Source: Chaetoceros tenuissimus
Taxonomy: Eukaryota > Bacillariophyta > Thalassiosirophyceae > Chaetocerotales > Chaetocerotaceae
NCBI GenBank assembly: GCA_021927905.1
Contig: BLLK01000027.1
Span: 496,001 to 560,000, forward strand
DNA: 64,000 nucleotides
Direction: 5' to 3'
Within the stretch, counting starts at the first letter, position 1. Every line of letters starts with the position of its first letter. Positions 44,516 to 55,514 of the stretch are shown here, piece after piece. The notes under the pieces were generated by a model. It was not told where the DNA came from, ran no database searches, and was given only the letters and a program-made list of their open reading frames with translations. Position numbers and translations under genes: made by a program.

Positions 44516-45213
44516 TCACAAACTCACTTTCTCTAATAGATCCGCGGGCATCTCCTTGACCTCCCGCTGTAGCTTTCGAAAGTGTTTGTCCGCAGCTTTT
44601 ATACATTGCTTAAAAAGTTTTATTTTGCGTAACATTCAACCCACAGTATACAGTGTATTCAAATGCAAAACGTGCCTCAGGATCTACAAAGAAAATCTCT
44701 ATTGCCATTTCGGTACATAGAGGTGTTCGAGGTTCAATTACGTCTTTCCACATAAGTTACAAATTCTAAAGCATCTTCTTTGGCTATTTTGAATTCAGCA
44801 GTAGTCTTGACACTATATCTCAGTATCTGTGCAATCTGACCAATCTCTTGTCCCATTTTCATCAACACCATGATTCGATGGGTATTTTGCAGAGAATTGT
44901 TGCAAAAACAAAGCAATGCATTTTAAACGAATGCAGTAAAGGATTGTCCAAGTTTCATGTGTTCCATTTGCTTTTGAAAATTGTTTCTTCTGATGTAGTA
45001 TCCATCCATGAAAAAATCTGATTTTAGACGGACGCTCTCACACTCATCGCGAACTCTTTCCATGTCGATATTAGCAACATTCATCTGATCTAATTGACTC
45101 TTTGTGATTCCTAGTGGAAAATAAGATTGATATCTTTGCCCTAACTCCTTAGTAGAAACGATGGCAAATTGAGTGTATATCTGGCCAAAATCTCCAACCC
45201 TGGGCAACTTGGC
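44516..45213 (-). pseudogene. Truncated tandem copy of the MYND-protein gene
   Basis: Matches the C-terminal ~230 residues of the gene at 42448-43840: YIRRNNFQKQMEHMKLGQSF, NNSLQNTHRIMVLMKMGQEI, EMAIEIFFVD, FAFEYTVYCGLN, and an end KVSL-stop at 44516. The two MYND fingers and the rest of the N-terminal half are missing; similarity stops a few bases before the satellite at 45234. Frames are interrupted more than once, so this is a pseudogene. Both flanking UTR-like sequence and coding sequence are duplicated, which means a DNA-level duplication. Confidence 0.78.
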
Positions 45214-45233
45214 ACTGTTGGAATTCTAATGAA

Positions 45234-46015
45234 ATGTCGATTCACTTATACGCTCTTACAAGAGCAAGATTTTTAAAAAATAGTAGTTAGTGAAATCAGA
45301 TGTAAAAAAATGCAACGCAAAACTAAAAATGTGAACTACAATAATTTAATAAATATTCGTACCAACATATTTTTAATAATCATGTAAGAAACCCTAACCC
45401 TTTAGGAATTCGTAACTGAGAGTTTATTGAAATTCATTTTTCTACTTCTATTATAAAGGATTAAAATTTTGATATTTTGCTCAGTTGAAAAAAAAAATGT
45501 CGATTCACTTATACGCTCTTACAAGAGCAAGATTTTTAAAAAATAGTAGTTAGTGAAATCAGATGTAAAAAAATGCAACGCAAAACTAAAAATGTGAACT
45601 ACAATAATTTAATAAATATTCGTACCAACATATTTTTAATAATCATGTAAGAAACCCTAACCCTTTAGGAATTCGTAACTGAGAGTTTATTGAAATTCAT
45701 TTTTCTACTTCTATTATAAAGGATTAAAATTTTGATATTTTGCTCAGTTGAAAAAAAAAATGTCGATTCACTTATACGCTCTTACAAGAGCAAGATTTTT
45801 AAAAAATAGTAGTTAGTGAAATCAGATGTAAAAAAATGCAACGCAAAACTAAAAATGTGAACTACAATAATTTAATAAATATTCGTACCAACATATTTTT
45901 AATAATCATGTAAGAAACCCTAACCCTTTAGGAATTCGTAACTGAGAGTTTATTGAAATTCATTTTTTCTACTTCCATTATAAAGGATTAATTTTGATAT
46001 TTTGCTCAGTTGGAA
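45234..46015. repeat. Three tandem copies of a 263-bp satellite
   Basis: Copies start at 45234, 45497 and 45760, each beginning atgtcgattcacttatacgc and separated by exactly 263 bases. The first two look identical; the third differs at a handful of sites near its end. Each contains aaaccctaaccctttagg, a telomere-like CCCTAA motif, and an A-run at the junction. The unit is A/T-rich and noncoding. The array directly abuts the truncated end of the MYND pseudogene. Confidence 0.93.
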
Positions 46016-49000
46016 TAAAATAGAAAGAAATCAAACAAAACTTTTTCCGTGATAAATAAAATCTGATCAAGCGATGCTGAATTAATTCCTGTACAATTCA
46101 CACTTCAAAATTCATACTTCAAATGAATTAAACCCTTTTCTGCCGTGATTCACGAACAAAACACACATATCCTTAACACAAACACTACTGTAAATCCATA
46201 ATGAAATCTTCAATCTCTTTTAAATTTTACAAAATACTCTCAGTAAGTAGGGAGTGAAGTCGGGGTTTTTCTATTATGTAAAACTACTTACAAAATTCGC
46301 CGTTCTAGCACGATGAGTGGTTTTGAGTCAGTTTCAGCGATGATGTTACATATGGCTATGTATCTGACGACAGAGTAGCCTAATCCATACGCCCAGTACC
46401 TCCCGGTGAACTTGATGTATTCAGGAATGATCTTGAAGCGAGACCTGGGGAACTTGTAGGTCAATCCATCGAATACTCAAATAGTAGAGATACAAATGGG
46501 ATTGAAAAAGAACAATCATCTATTGACAATGAAAGAGTCTATATCACTTACAATATGCTTATTTTTAGTAGGAATTTGATTGAAGATCATCACAATGGTA
46601 TTCTTATATCAGTTGGGCGTATCAGATGGTATCATTGTTTATTTTTCTGGCTATTAGATTGATTTGTAGATCTACTCAGTGCTATTAGATCGATTTGTAG
46701 ATCTACTCAGTGGAAGATCCTTGATTCAAAACCCATCTAAGTTCTTAACTCATATCGTTTCAACAATGTTCAGAGAAGGATTTTGAGCTATCCAATGTAT
46801 TCATATCACCTTGTAATGCATATATGTTCACAAATAGCATCTTTTTGTATCATGTACAAGACCCCATGACTGGACGTCAATGGAAAAATATGTATTGAAA
46901 GTATACGATATCTCATCAAAGACATGTATGAAAATAATTATATTTTGCACACGCAATCATTTTAGGACATTCGCTTAAAATTGAGCAGTTATGACCAGCT
47001 AGGCAGAAAAGTTCCCTACAAGTCAAAAAGAGGGGTGACGTACGTACGTTGAAGATAAAAATCATCCCTGGATTTCGTATCATCCCTCATTACATCAACC
47101 AAAGTGAAAGAAATGCCGACGACCTTCAAAATTACCTCGCACATTAGTATTTAGAGTTTCAAGGCAGATGTCTTCAATATGAAAAATATTGGACAAGCAA
47201 GAAAAGAAAGATCTTTTGAAATTAAAAGCGAAAGATCTTCAAATATCATTGAATTTAAAAGAAGATGGACTTCCCAAGAGATGAACTTTCCAAATCGTTC
47301 AAGCATTAGCATTACTCTACAAAGAGGAAAAAGGTAGACCAGAATATGGCATTGTAAACAATAGCAATCAAGCTGCTCCTCTCTCTAAACTGCAGTATTT
47401 GGCAAAAGAAAATGGTGGTTGGTCTGAAATAATTGGCGTTTTACAAAGACTCTTCAATATGAAAAATATTGGACAAGCAAGAAAAGAAAGATCCTTTGAA
47501 ATTAAAAGCGAAAGATCTTCAAATATCATTGAATTGAAAAGAAAGATTAAACTTTCACAGTCAACCTATAAATAGTATTTTTAAACAGCCCACAATGGAG
47601 AACAATGACGTCAAACAATGAGAAAATCCTGGCTCATGTTTTCAGGTTCAGTCAGTGACTTTACATTTTCATTTTCAGATTACGTCGATCATTGTATATC
47701 ACCTCACTTCTAAATCTTTGCCCTGGAACCTCGATTGATTTCGGATAGAACCCTCCAAGATTTCGAGTAAATGAGCTGAAACAAATAATGGGTAGACTAC
47801 CTAGACTCTGGATTCGACTACACAGCGCGAAAAGCTCACTTTTGCTTTTATAGAAAAGTTGTTGAAAAATCGGTATAATTATGATAAGACGTTTGAGCAT
47901 TATTCCATATCTAAATTTCTCTTTTTCTTATTTCGTGTTTATCACTTTCTTTGTATTTTTTGCTTTCAAACTTACACAGATGGATTAACCCTTTTCTACC
48001 CAAGTGCACTATTTTCAATTTTTACCGTAAAATACTTAATTTTCATCAATTTCAAACAAATCAAACATTACCAAACTCACAACAGCATAACATAAACCAA
48101 AATAAAGCACTAATCCATGCAGTATATATTACAGTAATAAATCATAAAGTTTGTTGTTTCTTCTTGTAAAATAGAAGATCGCAAGTCGTTCCCTAGAAGT
48201 GCCCAAGTCTACAGAAAAACATGACATTTCAACCGAAATCACTCAGTTTGTCAACAACACATATTCTGCAATAAACAAACAAAAACTGCCTCTATTTCTT
48301 ATTGCATATGTGTTTAAAATTAAACGCTTATTTGTTCTTTGATCCTGATCATTATTTGTGCTTTGATCCTGATGATATAAACATGGTCGTTTGATGTGTA
48401 CTAGGTGTGAAAAGGTTAATAAACACAATCAATATCCGTCTGCATAAATAATTTTTAAAATGCGGTTGTTTGATCAAAACTTTTTTGTTTGTTTCACTTG
48501 TAATAACGTACGAATAAATCGACTTTCAACAAAGCTAATATACCTCAATCGATGTGCATTTTATTTTAACATGTAATGAGTACTGGGATTGGTGCTGTGG
48601 GTAAAAAGGCTATGTATTGTATTAACTGCTAACGGATCTACTCGACCACTATCATCATGTGAGAACTCATCAATTTGCGCATCCATATGTGCGCCTCTCT
48701 CTATACTAACAAAGCAACAGACATGTTTTTATAATTTATTACGTGTATCGAATGCGCATGTTTTTCGAGATAGGGCTTCCAGCACTATATTTTGTATAGT
48801 AGTATGTATTCGATGCGGAAATAGTCCGTTTTGAGAAGGCTTGAAGCCATGTGGTCAAATATGACAATGAGCATGGCCATACTTCTTCGTAATTATTTTG
48901 ATTTTGAGGGAAGGAGCATAATCTTCAAATTATTTTGAAAACACGCAGCTTATTGTATATTGTTGATGTAGATATGAATATAGATACAAATATTTAAAAT

Positions 49001-49392
49001 AGTTGTTTGTATTATTTTCTTCACAATAAAATCCATTCTTTTCAATTTTAATTATGCAGGTAAATGCCGATTTGTTTACTCAATCGCATATAATATTTTT
49101 GTAAAAACCCCTGTATTAAAAGTAGTCCAAATGAAATATAATTCTTACCATAATTAACAGAATGGAAGTTGATATTTTTTTAGACTATATATCTGGAATG
49201 CGGATTTAAAAGAAAGAATAAAGGCCTTGACAGTATCGGTTGAAAAATTGACCAATACTTCAGTTTAATTGTCAATGTCAAAAGACGTAGATCAGTTGAT
49301 AGAGAATATGGATGTGGATGGAGACAGATATTTCGGAAGTTTATTTATTTATGGTAAGAAGGTTTTAGATGACTTGCTTGGTCCATAAGGGA
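46016..49392. other. Gene-poor A/T-rich stretch with short duplications
   Basis: About 3.4 kb with no supported gene. It includes a 31-bp tandem duplication (46651-46713, gctattagat...ctactcagt) and a 93-bp direct repeat (47172-47265 and 47451-47545). The 47290-47550 stretch reads as a coding-like scrap on the plus strand (YKEEKGRPEYGIVNN, KLQYLAKENGGWSEI) without start or family, perhaps a dead gene. The 46320-46640 stretch also has disjointed protein-like scraps. Short open frames at 47859 and 48589 look random. Confidence 0.5.
47172..47545. repeat. 93-bp direct repeat pair
   Basis: Copies 47172-47265 and 47451-47545 share tcttcaatatgaaaaatatt and the following sequence almost perfectly (two or three differences), 279 bases apart. 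They lie inside a decayed coding-like region; an internal duplication of an old gene is the simplest reading. Confidence 0.7.
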
Positions 49393-50240
49393 TACTAGCG
49401 ACAAAGTACGTACAACGAAAGATCGTGTGTTTCGAATAAATCGAATTCAGTAGAATTGAATTTTTCTCCACTTTCAATCGGAGTTACATCCTTCTCTGTC
49501 TTCATTTTCAATCGGAATTACATCCTTCTCAGTCTTCGTTTTCAATCGATTCAAATTAAACTTACTCTCATCTGCTTCAATCCATTCCTTGACTGCAGAC
49601 TTTCCTTCCTATTGCAAGGATGGGTAAGCGAAGAGTGAAGAGAAACCATTCTTACTACGAAGCCAAAGTTCGCTCCTCAGAGCTTTTTGCTGTAAGATGT
49701 CAAGCATCTGAAGTGACTTCACTCGAATCTCTTCTTCGCATCTGTCGAGTAGCACCGGACCCTCTCAAAGATTGGCAAATGTACATTCAATACTACAAAA
49801 GTAACAATGACTTTGAACAAGAATTTCAAATTCAACAACGATGTGTCAGAAGCTGTATCTACATGCCGCAATACAAGAATAGTGTAGAATTTGTAAAGGA
49901 GTTTATACTCTATGCAAAATTGTGTCAGGATCCTTTACAAGAGTTTAAGTTAGCATGGGAATGCCGAGTTGGACGAGAGATGGCCATGTTTTGGATGAGT
50001 TGGACTTGGTTTGCGGAAAAGGCAAAGCATTATCGCTTTACGTTGAAATTGTTTAAACAGTCTCTTAAATGTGTAAAAGGAGAAAAGATGATTGTTGTCA
50101 AGGATCGATTTGCTTGTTTCAAATTGAGAATGAAAGATTTAGGGATTGACTTAGATTCTTTGAGATATGATGTAAAAGAGAAAGTGCAGACGACTCAGAC
50201 TCCTCGTAGTCGTTGTGCTTCTAAGGTGAATAAGGTGAGT
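49393..50240 (+). repeat. Inverted duplication, copy A
   Basis: Promoter plus first exon of the Mad3/BUB1-domain gene; matches the reverse complement of 54641-55514. The similarity runs from tactagcgacaaagtacgta through the first-exon splice donor GTGAGTT and stops there. Confidence 0.85.
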
Positions 50241-53124
50241 TGTAAAGGTGATGTTTCTTATGATCTTGTCCCTCTTGGTTTATAAGTCACTGATTTGTGA
50301 ATCTTTCATTTTATCTAGATTGAAGTACAAGATGAAACTCCTCTTCAGAAACGCAGCGCTCAAGGCGTATCTGCATCGACTACAGTCAGTGTATTGGCCA
50401 ACGTTTCTAACACTCCTACTGTCACTACAACCAAGAAAAGTCGATCTTGTAGTAAATCTACTAATGTCTGTAACACAAAGAAGCTTTGTGTGGACAATTC
50501 AAATATGGTTACCCCTCTCCCATCTTCTTCTACTTCTGTCAATGCAATTTCCAAAATCAAGCAAAGAACAAATTCTAGCAAGTCCCCTCGAAAAAAAAGG
50601 GTAGTCTTTGACTCATTGCTACAGAATGCCTTCAAAGAAGCTGTCAATCCAGATCTACTCCAATGCTTTGCAGATTGTGGAGAGCAGCTTTCTTTACAAG
50701 TAGCGAGAATTAGTGATCCTGAAGTGATTGACATGCCCCAATTTTTTACAAACTTTATGCAAAAAGTTGGAGTCAACCCTGAAGATCAAAAGGCATTCGG
50801 GAATAGAAGCGTTCAAGTATCCTTTTCCATCGAACAAGTAAAAGGGGAAAACAAATTGCCAGTGAATCTACGAAAGAATGGAATTTATGCAATTGTTGAA
50901 AAGATAGACGGCATCAAATATATTTTGAAGTTTGGTTGCAGTTTCAGTGGCAACCGGCATGGCGATTATAGGCTCACTCCGAAACAGAGTTTTGAAGTTG
51001 TTCATTTATTGGTTGGAGGATGGGATGACACCGAAGAGACAATGAAAAATGAATTATTTAAATGCCTCGCTAATTTAGCTGAATCAACAAACATGGATAT
51101 CTCTGACGAATTCAAGTCCTTTCTTTCCATGATTGTGAATGGAGGACACGAGCATGGTCTCCTTAGGCCAGTCGCATTTAGAGCAATTGAGACTTTTTCA
51201 ACTATAGAATGTCACATCCAAACACATCGGAAACACAACCCACAGGAATTTTTTGCTGGTGTTTCAAAGAAATTCTATCAGAAAACGAAAGAACAAGTGG
51301 AAGAAAGTGTTGATATCTTGTTTGACAATGTTCAAAGCATATGTCAATCTAATAACCTATCATCAGGAGATTATTTAAATACATGGAATGTTGCGGAAGA
51401 GTATTTGGAGGAAGAAAAGAGAGGAAAGTACGTTTCAGCACAAGTTTTGCTCTCAATGTATACAATTAGTCCTATTCCAGGTTATGAAAACAAGTTTGAG
51501 AACATGCTCGAGTGTGTTGAGAACCCGAAGTCTTTGTTTGACACTAACTTTTCCGACTCGCAGAGAGATGATGCCAATGTGAAGTTTACTGCTCGTCTTC
51601 AGACCGCAGAAAACCAACCTGCATCACTGTTAGTAGCTAATTACAACCCTGAAGCAACAGCTCATAGGAGTGAAAGGAATCTTCTAGAAGTTGCATATGC
51701 TAACGGTTGGAAACCTGTTACGGAAATTAAATTTGGTGATGAGAGTGACAAAAATAACTCAAAGATTGTCTTGGTTTCGAAAAATCGTTCTGTCGTTATC
51801 TTTATGAACAGTGCAGGTACATGCCTTGATCCAACCGGAAAATTTTCGACAAGTTATCAGCGTGACGCGCTTTTTGCAATTCACGTAGTTCACAAAGTTT
51901 TAGATCGTTTCAATTGGAACGGAGAGAGCAGTCTTGGGAGTAAAGATACAGCATTCATTGCCGGAATGTGGAGAGATAGAATGGGTATGTTTAATGTACA
52001 AGCAAATGATATATCATTTAATTTGAAGGCGTTATTTGCAAGAGACATGTACGACGTCAACATGTATGATGGTAACTTTTCAAAACTAAAAAGGCGCAGC
52101 AAATACATTACTTCACAAATAGACAAAATGCAAATCCGTCCAAAGGTAAGTAAAAAGGATTCATTCAATGTCTGTTGGGATTCCTTCAACTCATCATATT
52201 CGAATTTTCTAGTTCGAAAATAAAAAAGTTCATTTAATGACTACTCGTAACAAAGATCTCTGGAAGTTTATCCACAAGGAATTCTTGGAAAAGGAATACT
52301 TGAAGAGAGTTAGGAATGAGTCAAGGAACGAGAAAGACTTTCAAAAAGGAGCTTTGATGCTATTACAATTCCTTATTGCAAAATACTTCGCGCAGAATAA
52401 TCATCCTGGCACAAACATCAGAAGTGATATCATTGGACATATGTTAGATCATAGATTTGGAGATCCCAAGAAAAATCTTGCAATGATTCAAAACAATGGT
52501 ATCTGGCGTTCTAACGAAGTTCAACAATTTCACGATAGTATTATGTTCTTTCATGAAGACCAATTAGAGGAGAAGATAAACGGAGGACTGAAAATAGAAA
52601 AGATTGCAATGGGAGTTCCAACAAGGTCAGATATAAATTGTTTCTTGTTCGTGTTTCTTTCAATACCTATTTCTTACAAATGTTTTTGCTTACAAAGGAG
52701 TGTTGTTCAATGTAAATGTTTTTGGAATGAAAATCTCAAACCTAAAATCAACAAGGGCAAAAAGGAAATGACATATGGAGACGCAATCAATGCACTTGGT
52801 CATTTGTTGAAAAAGTTAGAACTCGCGGAAAGACATAGTAATCATTTTATTAATTTTGGACGAGGCCAGCAAGGTTTAAGTACAGAACATCCAGGAAACC
52901 TTAGGGTACAAGAATTATTCCGTGCAAGATTGAGTAAATATCAAATGACTAACATGCGCACTGTGCGTAAGTTTACAAAACAATTCTGGAAAGATTTGAC
53001 AGGAGAGGGAATCGAATTATACAAATATGTTGATGATGGACCGGAATTGATTTTAATTGAAGAAGCGTCCAAGAAGGAAAAGTATTTGATGGAGAACATG
53101 CGATATTGGAAAGATTTGGAATAA
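49620..53124 (+). CDS. Large protein with a Mad3/BUB1-type N-terminal domain
   Basis: Four exons (49620-50234, 50319-52145, 52213-52625, 52698-53124) give about 1093 residues. The third intron is 72 bases and can be read through, but it is removed because its translation is hydrophobic and out of character. Residues ~55-175 follow the Mad3/BUB1 homology region 1 pattern: DPLKDWQMYIQYY, MPQYKNSVEFVKEFILYAKL, CQDPLQEF, the helix pair GREMAMFWMSWTWFAEKA, and FACFKLRM. This TPR-like fold binds KNL1 and other partners in the spindle checkpoint. No kinase motifs (HRD, DFG) are present, so it would be Mad3/BubR1-like and not Bub1. The remaining ~900 residues are unrecognised; a GKKRR-type basic stretch and a long middle domain of unknown fold can be seen. 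It may not be a true checkpoint protein. Confidence 0.65.
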
Positions 53125-54599
53125 ATAACTATGATGTAGAGTCTTAAGAGAGATCTAGAAGCTGGACTTACAGCAAATCGTTGTTGCTTACAAACGAAGT
53201 AATGTGCATAAATTGATAGTATTTACTGCTTATTCATCATCCTTTTACGTCAGTAACAGCCACTGCCAACAAAGCCTACCTCAAAACCAAGCGCTCCTCC
53301 TACTCATCACCCTTCTTCAAAGCCAAGTGCACGTCTGACTCCTTCACCTTCTCACATCCCGGAGATCCAAAAGAACTATGTCCATCCATCATAACAAGAA
53401 TATCGGTCTTAATAATATTGGCGCATTGGAAAGAAAGAAAACTTTAGAAATTCTTTGATCAGGTAGTGCCCCGAAAATCCAAAAGTATATTTGTTGAAAA
53501 TTGAATTTTGACAACATTATTTCCGATTCCAAAATGGCTCAAAATTCACTCGATTTCATAGACCAATGACGGACATTGTTGGTACAGTCTGTATGTACGA
53601 TAAAGAATCAAAGAAAAAATGGTTGAGAATGCTATTGCGATATCAATATAATAATGATTCTATGGCTAAACTAAATACATGTTCATTTAGACAAACACTG
53701 CAAGAATATATTTGTAACTTCTCAGAATCGTCAAATCTTTCTGTAGCGAGAAATATGGTTTTGATTAACGGCGAGATACCTTTACAGTAAGAAAGCTTCC
53801 GACATTTTTTCGACTACAGTTTTGAAACAAGCGCAAAAAGAGCTTTTAGAAAGGTATTACTATTTTGTCAGTCGATTGGAGCCAAAATTAGATTTTTCAT
53901 TTGCAGCTAAACCTCACAAAAAACAGGTATTCTTACGTGACGCCACTGTTAAAGCTCTGTCCAATCTTCTTGTAACAAGACCAAGACGTTGTCATCTTTA
54001 TTATGGCAGCATTGGACAGAAAGAAAATAAGAGACCTCACGATTCTGAATTGAGTTTGGGTTAGGGTTAGGACGTTTACAAACTCTGGGCTGTTTTAACC
54101 AATGAGAAAGACCCCTTACAGTGAAAACAAGTATTGATGATATAAATTGTGAAGAATGAAGCTACAATCGAGTGCTATTAGATGTTTTCAGAGAAGTTTT
54201 GAGGAGGCTTACCCCGAGATTTCTTTCATATCAAAGCGTTTCTTGGTGCGATAGTTGAAAGGATGGCTTGTAGAAATAGGGCCAGAGACTGCACAGGTTG
54301 CAGTCAAAGGAGACTGTCTAGCTATTGAGATATTGGGAAAATCCATGTTGCGTATTCGCTTTCAACGAGATGGATGTGCTTTGTGACAAAGAAGCACTTC
54401 TGATAATTGTCAATGACATTCGACGCCACGCTTGGGCCAAGATGGGATTACATTCAGGAAAGGAAATAGAGCTGAGCATGGATAATATGAACAGTCACAG
54501 TTATTCATTTGGAAAGAATAACTTTGGCATCGGGACTCTGTAAATGGGAGTCAGGAGGGAGTACTTTGTACTAATTACGACCCCATTGCTCTTTTTAGG
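53125..54599. other. Gene-poor stretch between gene and inverted copy
   Basis: Three short plus-strand open frames (near 53566, 53822 and 54325) encode 60-80 residues each with no family; the scraps lack a common start or splice logic. A gggttagggttagg telomere-like motif is at 54058-54072. I see no gene I can support. Confidence 0.4.
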
Positions 54600-55302
54600 C
54601 TAGAGAGCAAGCGCAACATGGAAATCCCTGATTTCTGTATAACTCACCTTATGCATCTTAGAAGAACGACGACTATGAGGAGTCTGAGTCGTCTGCACTT
54701 TCTCTTTTACATCATTTCTCAAAGAGTATAAGTCAATCCCTAAATCTCTCATTCTCAATTTGAAACAAGCAAATCTCTCCTTGACAACAGTCATCTTTTC
54801 CCCTTTGACACAGGTGAGAGACTGTTCAAACAATTTCAAAGTCAAACGATAATCCTTTGCTTTTTCCGCAAACCAAGTCCAACTCATCCAAAACATGGCC
54901 ATCTCCCTCCCAACACGACACTCGCATGCAAATTGAAATTCTTTCAAAGGATCCTGACATAATTTAGCATAGTGTATCAGCACCTTTACAAACTCGGTAT
55001 CATTCTCGTAACTCGGCATGTAGATACAGCTCCTAACATCGTTGTCGAAGTTGAAATTCAACTGCAGGGTTATTGTATCTTGTCATGTAATAATAGGAAA
55101 TGTACTCCTCCCAATCTTTCAAAGGATGAGATGATACATTACAGTCACGAAGAAGAGTTTCAATTGGAGTTCCATCGGATGCTTTGAATCGTTTTGCAAA
55201 AAGTTCGGAGGGACTAACTTTGGCTTCGAACGCTTTGATTCTTCGGTCCGGTGAAGAAACCGCTTTTGGAGAATGGTTTCTCTTCCTACTGCGCTTCCCC
55301 AT
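54600..55302 (-). pseudogene. Inverted, frame-broken copy of the Mad3/BUB1-domain first exon
   Basis: Minus-strand copy of exon 1 of the gene at 49620: MGKRSRKRNHS start, HPLKDWEEYISYYY, YENDTEFVKVLIHYAKLC, the same GREMAMFWMSWTWFAEKA helix pair and FACFKLRMRDLG. One base is missing near 55031 relative to copy A, so the frame breaks after QLRQRC. The donor GTGAGTT is retained but no second exon follows. Residue differences are numerous (about 70-75% identity by eye), so the duplication is not very recent; a gene converted to a pseudogene is the simplest reading. Confidence 0.8.
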
Positions 55303-55514
55303 CCTTGCAGAAGGAAGGGCAGTCTCCAGTCAAGGAATGGGTTGATGCTTGTGAGAGTAAGTTCAATTCGTTTTGATTGAAAATGAAGTCTAATTCGATT
55401 GAAAATGAAGACTGAGAAGGATGTAATTCCGATTGAAAGTGGAGAAGAATGCAATTCTACTTATTCGATTTTTGAAACACACGATTTTTTGTTGTACGTA
55501 CTTTGTCGCTAGTA
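54641..55514 (-). repeat. Inverted duplication, copy B
   Basis: Reverse-complement partner of 49393-50240, including about 210 bases of 5' flank. The two copies point toward each other and enclose the intact gene body. Confidence 0.85.

Noticed and set aside
49620-53124. Bub1-type kinase
   Set aside because: Neither HRDLKxxN nor DFG is present in the C-terminal two thirds, so no kinase domain can be claimed.
53566-54543. Three short plus-strand open frames as one spliced gene
   Set aside because: No shared start, no good splice pairs linking them, and no family; more likely relic sequence.
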